64,000 nt of DNA, taken from the NCBI GenBank assembly GCA_963924555.1, contig OZ004590.1, positions 558,001-622,000 on the forward strand, in the 5' to 3' direction. Position 1 is the first letter of the stretch. Each line of letters starts with the position of its first letter. The position numbers and the translations under genes are program-made. Below the pieces are notes generated by a model. The model was not told the origin of the DNA. It saw only the letters and a program-made list of their open reading frames with translations, and did not search any database. The DNA is from Crambe crambe (Eukaryota > Porifera > Demospongiae > Poecilosclerida > Crambeidae). Positions 1 to 12,380 of the stretch are shown here, piece after piece.

Positions 1-1665
1 CAACACTATCTTCCAGAAAAGTGCACTTACTCCGCACTCTGACTCCATGAGCTTGCAGGCGAGATAGTGTCTCCTCCAAGTTACACAAGTGCTCCTCTTC
101 AGAGATTCCTGTCACAAGTATGTCATCTAGGTAGCACACAGTCCGGGGAATTCCCTGTAAGATCGTGTCCATGACTTTTTTGAAAAATAGAGGGGGCAGA
201 TGCTATTCCAAACGGGAGTCGAGTGAACTGATAAAGGCCCTTGTGTGTATTAACCGTGCAATATTTCAACGAATCAGGATGCAGTTCCAATTGCAGGTAT
301 GCCTGTGATAAGTCCAACTTGGTGAATTTCTTTCCACCAGCTAGCGTGGCGAAGAGATCCTCGGCTTTAGGAAGGGGGTATTGGTCCACTTAAAACACTT
401 GATTCATGGTGACTTTGAAATCACCACAGAGCCGCACCCTTCCATCAGCTTTCAGCACTGCAACAATCGGGGTAGCCCATTCGCTGTGTGTCACCTTTTC
501 AAGGATACCCTCTCGTTCCAGGCGGTCTATTTCCTCTTCAATGGAGCTTCTCACTGCATAAGGAACAGAACGGGGTTTGAAAAATCTTGGCTTCTCGCCA
601 GAGGGAACATGCAATTTAGCCATAAATGACTTGATAGTTCCTAATTCACCCCGAAAAAGATCACTGTACTTGTCCAGAAGGTAGTCAAGGCTTCCCAAAG
701 GATGGCTTCTCACCGCCTTGATTTCACGCCAGTTTAGCTTGAGATACTGCATCCAATTTCTCCCAAGCAGACTCGGTCCGCCTCCAGAGACCACAGTCAG
801 AACCAGGTCTCGTACCTGATCCTCATACTGGACTCGTACATTCGCATCCCCAGCTACTGACAGTCTCTCCCCAGTATATGTCTTCAATAGAACTGAGGAC
901 CTAGTGAGTTGGGTTCCTGGGAAAAGCTCCCTGAATTTCTTTTCAGAAATGATGGTGACTGCTGCTCCCGTATCTAACTCCATCTCATGTAATCTACCAT
1001 TAATTACAAGAGGTACCTTGATGGGAGGTGTGGAGGATCCTCCTATCTGGTGTAAGGGTAAGCTGTCGGACTCACTTTCCCGTTCCTGGTCACTTTCAGG
1101 AGCCACATAATTCATTCCTTGTGTTGATGTTCGACTATCTTTCTTTGGGCGACGTCGTGTTCGTCGACTTCTCGTATGGGGCTGCTGTGTCGTCTTCTTG
1201 GAGCGGCAGACAGATGCGATGTGGCCCTTTTTTCCACAACAATGGCAATCTGCATCTCGAAATTTGCAATCCTTCTGATCATGTGTGTCCTTTCCACACC
1301 GTATTTACTGCAGCCTCTTTCCCCTTCAGGGATCTAGCACTCTTCTCGGCAGTCTCCATCCCTTGTGCTATCTCGATAGCTCTGGCTAGTGTGAGGTCAG
1401 CCTCAGAGAGTAACTTCTTCTGGATGGCCATATTACGTACACCACATACCAGCCTATCCCTCAATGCTTCGTTGAGGTGTGTACCATATTGACGATGAGT
1501 GGTCAGCCGGCGAAGCTCTGCAACGTACTCTGCTATAGACTCGCCCATAGCCTGGGATCGTTGGTGGAAGTGAAAACGTTCTGCTATCACCAGGGGCTTC
1601 GGCTCGAAATGGTGCTTGAGAACTTCTGGTTCTGCTGGTGTACGACTGCTTGGTCTCGGTGTTGA
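1..1665 (-). mobile_element. Ty3/gypsy-type LTR retrotransposon fossil (gag, protease, RT)
   Basis: Read on the minus strand, the order is a gag-like stretch (about 1650-1280), a basic region (about 1290-1115), an aspartic protease with the LDTGAAV active-site motif, and the start of a reverse transcriptase that includes KLDLSQAYLQL, LPFGIASAP and a YLDD box near 100-130. This order and these motifs are those of Ty3/gypsy polyproteins. The element runs off the left edge, so RNase H and integrase, if kept, lie outside the window. No LTR is visible at the right-hand end, so that end looks truncated. It is a broken copy with about three or four reading-frame interruptions. The protein motifs are still easy to read, which suggests moderate rather than great age. 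Confidence 0.9.
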
Positions 1666-1938
1666 ACGATGTATAGAAAATTAATAGTTATAGCCCCATC
1701 CAGAAAGGTAGACAATAAACAGAGAGAAGATTGTTTATCATTCTGTAGCCCCCTGTATTAGCTAATGAACAAACCAAAGTACTAAATTACATACCCAGTA
1801 GAAAAATAATTATTAATAATCTACTTTCACATGCACTCTGGAGCTCATCTCAGTACTATCCAAAAATTATATGCCTTTTCAGCATAGTTTAGTGAGGCCA
1901 GCAGAACAGAATGCCATCTTGCGCTATGGTTCTGAATT

Positions 1939-2932
1939 TTACTTGGTATGTGTAAAAAAATAAACTGAGTAGCTACCTAGATAGCTACATTGTTCTTTCA
2001 CTGTCCCATTTTTTTCTTTCAGTAATGTTGTAGTCTCGCCATCATTATTTTGATAACAACAAAGACATCGGCTACCACATAGGCCACAACATAGGCAACA
2101 TGTAGCAACGAATTTGTTGAAGTACTCCTGGCCAGAAGAGGGCTGTGATTTTACATTCAGCTCATCTGGATCTTTGATATTGGTTGGTTTTTCTGCTTGA
2201 GAGTCAGTAATACTCTGAAAAAGAGATAGTGCACAGGCATCATACTTGGTTGCTAATACCATTACCCTGAAATTTCAGACTAACCTGTTGCTCAGTCAAT
2301 ACCATATCACCAGAAGCTCTTGGTTCTTTGATTGTTGGAACAGTGTCATCATTCAGCACTAAGGCTTTCTCTATCATGTTCAGGGCAGTTTGAGGGCTAT
2401 CATTCGAGTCAATCAGGACAATAGGAGGGCATTCAATACCATCGTTAGTTGCCATTTTCAAAGTATCATGGAAAATTTCTTTTGTCTCTTCAAGGTCAAA
2501 CCCTTGATGTTGAAATTTGGTAGCTGCCACCACCATACATTCAAAGATTTGTTCCCCACCCCCGAAGTCATGGAGTAGCTTCAGTTCTTCCCGCATCACT
2601 GCTTCAGCCTTCTCAAGTGGTCCTCTCCATGGAAGAAAGTAAACTATGCGCTTGATCTTCACTTTATACTTTCCTTGCACGTTTTCAATGGACTTGAGTA
2701 TCTCTTTATTCCACTGTTCCATTTTCATCTCCTTATTAACTTCGCCGAAATCCGCAGCCTCTAAAACTCGAATTCGTTTATTGAACGCCAGTTTCACTTT
2801 TTGGACAGTTATTCGCTCGATCTTGGAGTCAGCCACCTCCGAGTCCGGCCCGAGAAGTTTATCCCCTAACGCGGTCTTTTCTGGGCTGCTCTTGCCCACA
2901 AGCAGAATATCGTAGTACTCTTTCTCGGTCAT
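1939..2932 (-). CDS. GIMAP/AIG1-like GTPase-fold protein, two exons (2932-2285 and 2244-1939)
   Basis: I start at the first ATG (2932); an in-frame TAG lies 36 bases upstream. Exon 1 encodes 216 residues. It opens like GIMAP proteins: DILLVGKSSPEKTALGDKLLG at residues 8-28 aligns with the family's LLLVGKTGNGKSATGNSILG. In the P-loop the final Gly before Lys-Thr is replaced by Glu (GKSSPEKT, 13-20). A later VVAATKF resembles the G4 region, and no clear DxxG is seen, so GTP binding may be weak or lost. A GTTAGT donor at 2284 and an AAG acceptor at 2245 define a 40-base intron that keeps the frame, giving 317 residues in total. Exon 2 carries eight Cys within residues 265-279, plausibly an S-acylated membrane anchor. 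GIMAP proteins act at intracellular membranes, so this tail fits. The alternative is that the gene is one exon that simply ends at about 2241, or that a frameshift has occurred. The splice is an inference. Confidence 0.68.
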
Positions 2933-4139
2933 TTCGACAGTGACAGGCACTCCCCCTCCTTCCAACTACGTATAGTACAGTACAGTGTGCATGATCAGCC
3001 ACGCCTCCCTACCTCTCGTGCCTAAACGCCTCAATTACTATGCTATAAAAATAGAGCTGCTAACTCTCCATATATTGACCTACCTTCATGCAAAGCTACC
3101 ATGCTTTAATCGTTATCGATGATCATGTACAAGTGAAGCCTTTGAATTTCCGTTTTGCAGGTACAAATGAGTAATACAGAATCTACATAAATAAAAATAC
3201 TGTCCCAAGCACAGAAATCTCTAAATTTCATAATAATGTAGCTACTACAGTATTAATAAACATTGCAGAGCAATCTAGAATTATTTCTTCCGACACTGCC
3301 GCCATTTCAGCTAGCTGCCACCAAGTCCACTTTTTCTGCCACCAAGTCCACTCCAGCTGGCACTGAGCTGTCATTCTCCACTTCCATTAGAATTAAGATA
3401 TAGCATCCTATTGTAAGAAAGAAAGGTACTCTAAGTATCATCCAAATTATTGCTTGCGTGGTAAGTCCAACCCTCTATATTCACACTATGATGCTTGGGA
3501 GATAAAAAGGAATGACACTACTGGGTAGATGAACCAATGCACTCACCCTCCAGGGTACATGGAACAAAACAAGGTCAATGAACATAGAGTTTGTGCCAGT
3601 CCATTTTGTAAATCAAACGGAGAAAAAAAAATTAAAAAAAAGGTGTTCATAGCATATCTGAATGTTCTGCTGTCATAGCTAATTATTGGTTTCTTGTTAC
3701 CAGTACAATGGAATTTCCAAGTTACTAGTTGGCATCCTTTAGCTCCCGGAGACTGATTACATGTGCACTCTGCTCTGTCAAGATTTGCTTGAACGAGAAT
3801 AATGAGAATATTTCTATAGTCAGTGTAGATGGAAATGTCGTTCCTTATGAAGAGTCAAGGTGCATGCCATCCCTTTTTCATGCCAAAGTACAAAATGGTA
3901 TAGGTCACATACTTACAATGGGCATGTTTATATTACTTGAGGAGTTAATTGGTTCATTAAACTCAGATGAAGTGTGCATAGCAGGTGTCCTCCAGGAAGG
4001 GTTAGTGGAATGATTATATTGTCTCTCAATACTGGTGCATTGGTTATCTTGTTCAAAATCTGTCTTACAAACCGATATAAATAATGGGAGGACAGGCAAT
4101 ATCTTTATCACACTGATGGCTGTTGTAGAGCCAAACGTA
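2933..4139. other. Non-coding stretch between GIMAP-like gene and pseudogene
   Basis: This is the upstream flank of the GIMAP-like gene. A short direct repeat (CTGCCACCAAGTCCACT) occurs twice at about 3315-3352. Both strands stay open for about 200-290 bases near 3730-4110, but neither reading starts with ATG at its 5' edge or resembles a known protein. It may be the decayed flank of the neighbouring GIMAP-like pseudogene. Confidence 0.4.
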
Positions 4140-4440
4140 ATTTAGTCTGTTCATGATCTTCATCGTCAAATCCACAGTCTTGGAATTTCTCTTTTCGAGA
4201 ACTACAGCCACTATGGCATCAAAAGCTTTTTAAAGTAATGATGTAATACTTTCAGTTCTTCAAACAGTGTTGGGTCCTCTCACTGGAAGAAGTACACCAT
4301 ATGTCGCACTTTCAGCTGTGACTGTAATTGCTCCCTAATGATCCAATGAATGCAGATCTGCAGGTTCCCATCAAAAACAGAACCTTTTCTTCTCTGAAAA
4401 ATACCTGAATCAGAGCTGGGCCTTAAGACCTATATCCAAT
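4140..4440 (-). pseudogene. GIMAP-like GTPase pseudogene fragment
   Basis: On the minus strand, scattered frames give IHWIIREQLQSQLKVRHMVYF, EELKVLHHYF and KFQDCGFDDEDHE. These match the neighbouring gene's QWNKEILKSIE...KIKRIVYFLPWRGP, EELKLLHDF and KFQHQGFDLEE in the same order. The match needs several frame changes, and in-frame stops occur (for example TGA just after the VYFF stretch). The region therefore looks like a decayed tandem paralogue covering the middle of the domain; the P-loop end is not recognisable. It lies about 1.2 kb upstream of the intact gene on the same strand, which suggests a local GIMAP-like cluster. Confidence 0.6.
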
Positions 4441-4574
4441 TAAGGCACCCAGATTTAATGTTGTAATGCATGTTAAATGACAATCTGAATTTTTCACTCA
4501 ATTCTGAACTTTAGTAATCTATACAGACATACTTGCATAATGAAATGCTCATTGGTTCCGTGATATGGATTTTC

Positions 4575-5560
4575 CCCTCCTTGGTAATCTAGTTACCTCT
4601 GTTTACCCACTTAGTGGTTCCCCTCCTGTTACCCAGTTACCTTCAGTTACCTCTGGTTACCATTGGTTCCATAGGTTACCACGTTTGGTGGTAGTATGTT
4701 CCCCCTCCTGTTACCCAGTTACCTTTGGTTACCTCCAGTTACCATTGGTTCCATAGGTTACCATATTTTCAAGATGGTGGTAGTGTGTTTTCCCCTCCTG
4801 TTACCCAGTAACCTTCGGTTACCTCCAGTTACCATTGGTTCCATATGTTACCATGTTTTCACGATGGTGGTACGTAAGTATGTTTTCCCCTCCTGTTATG
4901 CAGTTACCTTCAGTTACAACCAGTTACCATTGGTTCCATAGGTTACCACATTTTCAAGACAGTGGTGGTATGTTTTCCCCTCCTGTTACCTTCAGTTACA
5001 ACCGGTTACCATTGGTTCCATAGGTTACTATAGGTTACCACGTTTTCAAGTATCCTGTTACCCAGTTACCTTTGTTACCTCCGGTTACCATTGGTTCCAT
5101 ATTTTCAAGACGGTGGTATGTCCTGTTACAACCAGTTACCATTGGTTCCATAGGTTACCACATTTTCAAGTATGTTATCCCTTCCCTCCAGTTACCAATG
5201 GTTCCATAGACGGTGGTAGTATGTTTTTCCCTTCTGTTACCCAGTTGCCTTCGGTTACCTCCAGTTACCATTGGTTCCATAGGTTACCTGGTAGTATGCT
5301 TTCCACTCCTGTTACCTAGTTACCTTCAGTTACAACCGGTTACCATTGGTTCCATAGGTTACCACACTTTCAAGATGGTGGTAGTACGTTTTCCCCTCCT
5401 GTTACCCAGTTACCTCTGGTTACCATTGGTTACCGTTTTTAATATAGTGGTAACATTTTCCCCCTCCTGTCACCCAGTTACCTTTGGTTCCATGGGTTAC
5501 CATTTGTTCCATAGGTTACCACGTTTTTTAGATAGTGGTAGTTCCAAGTTACCATGTATT
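4575..5560 (+). repeat. GTTACC-rich minisatellite, unit about 80-100 bases
   Basis: About ten imperfect units each contain TCCCCTCCTGTTACCCAGTT, a few GTTACC hexamers, CATTGGTTCCATAGGTTACC and TTTTCAAGATGGTGGTA. GTTACC recurs dozens of times. Unit length varies because internal GTTACC blocks are gained and lost. Reading frames through it (SYHWFHRLP-type peptides) come from the repeat and are not genes. Confidence 0.9.
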
Positions 5561-5599
5561 CAGGTAACATCAAAATCAATTAAGTAACCCTAGCCACTT

Positions 5600-6055
5600 C
5601 TGTAGTTTACTATTATTATTAGACAACCATATCTCTTGAACAACTCAAGCTGCAGCTATGATTTCTGAATAAATCAACTCCAAATTCTACCAACTACGAT
5701 CTTTTGTACTCGTCAATCCTTGAAAGAGTCGATAAAAACTACGAGCGGAATACTCGACTAACTTAATTATTGGAAGCCATCTTTTCTATAATACACATGC
5801 GCATGTATTTGATATCCAATTGTTCGAAATTATAATATTACTAGCTAGCTCTAGTTCTAGATAATGATCATAGACTACTGTATCAACTCGGGGATTTTAG
5901 ATTCACCAATCCATCTACCGGTAGACTCTATTCCAGCATCTTCGACTTCCAAGTATAGCTCAACAATAACACAACACCTTGACTCGTTGATATAATGATT
6001 GGTCATCCCTACATCTTTTTCATTTCACGAAATGTTTTTTCCCTTATGTAGCATG
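5600..6055 (+). repeat. Repeat family B (ACAACCATATCTC family), 5'-truncated copy
   Basis: It starts in the TATTATTATTAGACAACCATATCTC segment and continues through CCACTCCAAATTCTACCA-like sequence, the 'ctcgtcaatccttgaaagag' block and the 'ccggtagactctattccagc' block. It ends in the CATTTCACGAAATG hairpin terminus. The same order is seen at 14.1-14.8, 16.8-17.0, 56.7-57.4 and 60.4-60.8 kb. There is no coding capacity, so it is a non-autonomous element of unknown class. Confidence 0.8.
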
Positions 6056-7186
6056 TTGTCTCAGGGCCTGAGTTTCAATGTTTTTAAACTCAGACTTGCC
6101 TGATTCAACCTTGGAGCAATAAAGAACAGGTCTTGTATTTTAATGTTTTGGAGCAGTCCATTGTAGAGGGATTGATGCTATGAAATGCTGCTTGTGGAGC
6201 TCCAGGTAGATCTATCTAATGGTGTTGGGACACCATTTGTGTATAAGACATTTTGAAGCCTTAAGTTCATTTGCACAACTCAGATTGTTCACTAGCGCCC
6301 CAACAAGTTCAAGAGGTCATTGATCATGATTGATTTTCGAGTAGATTGTCTATCAATCTTATACATACTTAGTCAACCCTCAGACTCCAAACAACTGTGG
6401 ACTTCATTATCATCAATTCAGTATGTAGTATTACATACAAAAGTTGATGTTTCTTTGGATGATGAGTATACCTTGAGACCCACCACTTTTATTTCAATAC
6501 AAGTGACACTATTAATTTTATATCAGTACTTTACATAATGTACATCAAAAACAAATTATAGTGACTTCACATACACACAAATCAATAAGACCACTAATAA
6601 AAAAGACAAGATGAGTAAAAGATGAGTGATAAAAAATAAAATGGCACACAAAAATAAACTATAAAAAGTAATTCAATGAAATTCAACATTGTCGATAAGA
6701 AAACTATTATCCCTATACCGTACTCACACATTATTAGGGGCATCTTGTTAATAAGTGCACATTCATTATTAGGTGCTGGTTTTCTTGCTGCACTAACTAC
6801 CCTTTGTTAAGCGCTCCTTACTTATAAGCTCTATTTCTGCTTATTCTTGTTTTCTTACTGGTTTAGCAACTCTTTGCTGAGCTTACCTCACTTAAAAGCG
6901 TGTTTCTGCACGGAACTGCCACTTACTGCTGGTTCTTCATGCTTGCTTCACGTGGTACTCTAATTAATGCCCACCCAAATTAGATTATCCATCTCGCTGT
7001 TAAGCGGTGGTTTGCTTCCTGTGGAGATATAAGCACATAATGCCTAATAACCTGCGAGTAATTAGGGAGCGAGCGAGCCACATACTTGTGACATTCGTGA
7101 TATTTTTTGGTACGTCAATAGCTAGCGGGCACATAGTTAATAAATAATTGCAGCGAGCGAGCTGACTCTCAGCATAGATATAAGAG
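6056..7186. other. Non-coding AT-rich stretch
   Basis: I see no gene. A short open frame near 6320-6538 has no recognisable product. GCGAGCGAGC tracts near 7070-7160 resemble the satellite field further right. Confidence 0.4.
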
Positions 7187-10100
7187 GTTTACGGGATTGG
7201 AAACGGATCACGTGCTCTCATTAGCAACTAACAACCGAGGCGCGTTGACAGCTGAATGACATAGCACTTTTGTCAAAGTTGCTGTTCTGACAAGATCCGT
7301 GAGGTAAGACTTATGCCAATGATACTATGATACACTAGGGCATAGATTTACTGTATGAAATAAATTTCAGCTCAGATTTTCAAGTTTATTCCTACAAATA
7401 CTACTGTAGTGGTTAATGGGACTGTAATCCCTCTCACGCTTGATGGAATCAATTGCTGTTGCCCATTTTCTGATCAAAAGGCATGTAAACTTTAGCTACA
7501 TGGAATAGTAATGTTGGTTTTTGTATTAGCTGACATATATTGTCTCTAGCATTTGCAAGTGGTGTTAAAACTGTGATCCCTCTCCCAAGAAATAGATTAA
7601 CAATATTGAAACTGTATTAGTTATTTCAGGGAAAGGATAGAACAGTAAATGGAATTGGTGCATTCGTTTTCTATACAATAGTCATCCTATGGAGATGGCA
7701 AGCTTACTATATTTCCCCCCTAATATCCATAGGGTCCACAGGACAGCTGACTGAGCCGAATTCTTGAGGTGGATGGTGTTAAAACCCAACAGCCAAAAGC
7801 TGGAAGTATTGCAATAATGTTGATGAGGGAGAACTGAGCAGAAACTGGCGGATAACTTTGGGACAAAATTATCTAGCTATAATAATAATGAATTTATGTC
7901 TAATTTTAATACCAAAAGTCATTCTGGCCTTTTTTCAAATCAATCACATAAAATTAATGTATAATGAGCAATGATAGGTACTCATAGTTATAATTACAAG
8001 GAAAAAAGTTATGAATAATTAATAACTTCCTTCCTCAGACTCTCCAACTTCAACTCTCTGACTCTTCACTTCTTCAATACCTTCCCCTTAGCTTACTTGT
8101 ACTATTCTGTGAGCTGTAGGGGCAGAATATCACTTTAACTGCCTTGAAAGGAGTGAATATTGATCTCTTTTCACAACGATTAATATAATTGCAGCGAGCA
8201 AGCGAGCTGACTCTCAGGTCATGACTCATTGAAATTTTAAATATATATATATATATATCTAGGTCTACACTCCAAAATGCCCCAGGCGTACGTATGGTAC
8301 GGTACGTGTCATGTATAGTAGCGCCTGCGCGTGCATAATGCGCATGCTCCAATAATTGTAATCAAGCCTAGATTGTTTTCTACAGCCTTTTGTCTTAGAG
8401 GCGCTAGGCTTATCAAAGTGAATTGTAGGCGCCTGGCTTATCTAAGTGCTTGTGGTAAGTATTTACAGCTTTTCAAAGTGAATTGTAGGCGCTTGGCTTT
8501 ATCTAAGTGCTTGTGGTAAGTATTTACAGCTTTTCAAAGTGAATTGTAGGCGCTTGGCTTATCTAAGTGCTTGTGGTAAGTATTTACAGCTTTTGATGCG
8601 TGGAGCTTTCTGGTTGGAACCACCACTTACATGACTCTTATCTCTGACGCAATATCAAGCACTGGAGCCTATCATGCTCACTTGCTCACGGTCTAAAACT
8701 AAAGTAGTAGTTGTAGCTTATCTAATTGCAGCGAGCGAGCGAAGCGAGTGAGCTGACTCTCAGGTCATGACTCATTGAAATTTTAAATATATATATATAT
8801 ATATCTAGGTCTACACTCCAAAATGCCCCAGGCGTACGTACGTACGTGTCCCGAAATAGTAGCGCTGTGCGCGTGCATAATGTGCATGCTCCAATTAATC
8901 AAGCTGCTACTAGGCTTATCTAAGTGGATTGTAGGCACTTGTTATCTAAGTGCTTGTGGTAAGTATTTACAGCTTTCTATGTATGGAGCTTCCTGGTTGG
9001 AACCACAACTTACATGACTCTTGTCTCTGACAGCAATAAGCTTATCAAGCTTGCAAGTATTGGAGCCTATCAGCTGCTCACAGTCACTTGCTCACTGTCA
9101 AATGCTGCACATTACTATAGTAGTAGTTGTAGAGGCTCTAGCCTGGCTTGGCTTATTTAATTACATATAAACTCAACAGCAAATCTTCTGAAACAGTAGT
9201 AGCACTAACTTGCTTGCTTGCTCACTGTCAAAATTAGCTAATGTATCAAAGTGAATTGTAGGCGCTTGGCTAAGTGCTTGTGGTAAGTATTCACAGCTTT
9301 TGATGTGTGGAGTTTTCTGGTTGGAACCACCACTTACATGACTCTTGTCTCTGACACAATATCAAACACTGAAGCCTATCATGCTCACTTGCTCACTGTC
9401 TAAAGCTAAAGTAGTAGTTGTAGCTTATCTAATACATATGAACTAAACAAAATCTTCTAAAGAGTTGTAGCACTAAAGAATACTTGCTTGCTCGCTCGCT
9501 GTCAACTGAATGTTGAACATTGCCCTAGTACATATAAACTAAACAGCAAAATCTTCTAAAGAGTTGTAGCACTAAAGAATACTCGCTCGCTGCCAACTGA
9601 ATGTTGAACATTGCCCTAGTATATCTAGGTCTACACTCCAAAATGCCTCAGGCGTAAGTATGGTACGTGTCCTGAAATAGTAGCGCTGTGCACGTGCATA
9701 ATGTGCATGCTCCAATTAATTAAGCTAGATTGTTTTCTACATGCAGCCTTTTGTCATAGGGCGCTAGGCTTATCTAAGTAGATTGTAGGCGCTTGTTATC
9801 TAAGTGCTTGTGGTAAGTATTTACAGCTTTCTATGTATGGAGCTTCCCGGTTGGAACCACAACTTACATGACTCTTGTCTCTGACAGCAAGCACTGGAGC
9901 CTACTTGCTCACTGTCAAATGCTGCACATTGCTACATGTATAGTAGTAGTTGTAGAGGCTCTAGCCTGGTACTTTGTTACATATAAACTCAACAGCAAAT
10001 CTTCTAAAGAGTTGTAGCACTAACTTGCTTGCTCACTGGCTATCAAAATTAATGTATCAAAGTGAATTGTAGGCGCTTAGCTTATCTAAGTGCTTGTGGT

Positions 10101-10388
10101 AAGTATTTACAGCTTTTGATGCATGGAGATTTCTGGTTGGAACCACCACTTACATGACTCTTGTCTCTGACGCAATATAAAGCACTGGAGCCTATCATGC
10201 TCACTTGCTCACTGTCTAAACTAAACAGCAAAATCTTCTAAAGAGTTGTAGCACTAAAGAATACTTGCTTGCTCCCTCGCTGCCAACTGAATGTTGAACA
10301 TTGCCCTAGTTAATGCTGCATGCGCATGCGCATCTGTCAACACGCCATGGTTGTGCAGTTCATTGGGCGTTTCCAATCCCGTAAAACA
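7187..10388. mobile_element. Possible 3.2-kb interval bounded by inverted GTTTTACGGGATTGG repeats
   Basis: GTTTACGGGATTGGAAACG at about 7188 recurs inverted as CGTTTCCAATCCCGTAAAAC at about 10368. The same terminal sequence bounds the 46648-47418 element. The interior includes unique AT-rich DNA and the left part of the satellite field. This may be one large TIR element, or two unrelated ends that happen to face each other. Confidence 0.35.
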
Positions 10389-12380
10389 TGCTCTCAGGTA
10401 CACTCCAAAATGCCCTTCGGTGCATGATGTGCATGTATTTTGTAATCAAACTAAATTGTTTTCTACAGCCTTTTGTCTTAGAGGCGCTTGGCTTATCTAA
10501 GTGGATTGTAGGCGCTTGGCTTATCTAAGTGCTTGTGGTAAATATTTAGCTACAGCTTTTTGTGCGTGGAGCTCCTGGTTGGAACCACCACTAACATGAC
10601 TCTTAGCAATATCAATGCTGCACTGCTCACTGACTTGGTCACTTTCAAATGCTGCACATTGCTATAGTAGTAGTGTAGATAGGCTTATCTAAGTACTTTG
10701 TTACATATGAACTCAACAGCAAAATCTTCTAAAGAGTTGTAGCACTAAAGAATATTTGCTTGCTCGCTTGCTGTTAGCTAGCCTCGTCCCCAGGCTCTAA
10801 TTTTGCGGAGGCAGACAGCCTGGACATTTACATGACTCTTGTCTTTGACGCAATATCAAGCACTGGAGCCTATCATGCTCACTTGCTCACTGTCTACAGC
10901 TAAAGTAGTAGTTGTAGCTCATATGAGCTAAACAGAAAAATCTTCTAAAAAGTTGTGGCACTATAGAATACATACTTGCTCGCTCACAGTCAACTGAACG
11001 TTCAACATTGCCCTAGTACACTTGCACATACATTTGTTTGACCTTTGACCCCACAAATGAAACATGCCCATAGCACTTAGAACAAACAGCTAGAGCTTAT
11101 TGCTTTCAATGTGTCATAGAGGTGCTAAGTGGATTGTAGGCACTTGGCTTTCTAAGTGCTTGTGGTAAGCATTATACAGCCTCCTGTGTATGCAGCTGCC
11201 ACAACCACTCCAATATCTTAGCCCAAAAATGACTTTCACCAACTGCTTCACTCACTCACCGATTATTGAATTTGAATATGTTACACGAACATACCCAGCA
11301 AGTGAGCTGATCATGACTCATTGAAATTGTAAAATATATGTTTACACTCCAAAATGCCCCAGGCTATGCTTAGGCCAGACCAAATAAATTTCCTGTTTCT
11401 CATTCCTAAAATAAAAATTCAGGATGCGTGCGTGCGCTTTAAAAACACACACACACACATCATGAGATACCCACGTGGTACCATAGCAGCTAACCACGTG
11501 GTAGCTAGACTCAAATTGAGTGAGTGAGCTAGCTACGTAGTTTGGTGATGTACGTTACTTTGAACATCTGTAGAGGCAGTCATTGTATTTTTCCTTGGAG
11601 TATGTTGGAAACACAAGTTGACTGGACTTTCGCCAAGTTATTGGAGGTCGCCATGCCCACCCCCTCTACTGTTTTGCCATGACACGAATTCTCCTCCCAA
11701 TGAAAGGGTCCAGGTACCTCTAGGCTTCAATGTTGACCAGTGTTGTAGGATGAATGGAAGTTTTGTTTGCTATCCCTATGATTTTGTATCTGTAACTGTG
11801 CCTATAACAACTCAGCGAAGTGCTATGCCCGAGGAGGCAGATTAGTTGGAGTGCTCCAAAAGACAAAACCATCCAAACATTTCATTGCTTATATTTTTTA
11901 TTAAATTGTGTGTGTGTTTTGTCAATTTCAGGAAAAAATGACGAGGGCAGGAATGAGGAACAGGAAATTACTTTGGTCTAGCCTTAGGTATCACTCCCTG
12001 TGTGCATTTATGCACATGCTCCAATTGTAATTGCTTGATTGATTTCTACATCGCTTTATGTAGATAGTAGGGGAGATAAGTGCTATGTGGTAAGTACTTA
12101 GCTTTCTATGCATGCAGCTGCCTGCCACTTAACTCAACAGCAAAGCTAGCTATCAGCTCAACATTTCTACAGACTTTTGGGCAGGCTTATCTAAGCAGCT
12201 TGTAGGTACTTGTCTAAGTGCTTTGAGGTAAGCATTACAGTTTTCTATGTATGCAGCTGCCTGCCACTTACATATAAACTCACATCAAAAGGAGTTGAAG
12301 CACAAATGAATATCAGCACAAAAGCCTAGCTACTTGCTTGCTCACTGTGACTCAAATGTTGTACATTGCCCTAGTAATAA
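8180..12380 (+). repeat. Complex satellite-like field (family A), many imperfect units of about 400-500 bases
   Basis: Recurring sub-blocks are GAATTGTAGGCGCTTGGCTT, TAAGTGCTTGTGGTAAGTAT, TGGTTGGAACCACCACTTAC, CATGCTCACTTGCTCACTGT, AAATCTTCTAAAGAGTTGTA and TCTACACTCCAAAATGCCCC. They reappear in roughly the same order at least six times, with insertions, deletions and short local triplications (8400-8590). Tracts of TATATA and GCGAGC lie between the blocks. Solo fragments occur at 35.3-35.6, 36.06-36.24 and 60.31-60.42 kb. No protein is encoded. Confidence 0.85.

Noticed and set aside
4565-5587. Open frames rich in SYHWFHRLP or LLLPSYL peptides
   Set aside because: They are translations of the GTTACC minisatellite, shift frame between units and have no other support.
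9500-10320. Repeated GTAAGTATTTACAGC-like strings as real splice sites
   Set aside because: They are part of the satellite unit. They recur without coding sequence on either side.
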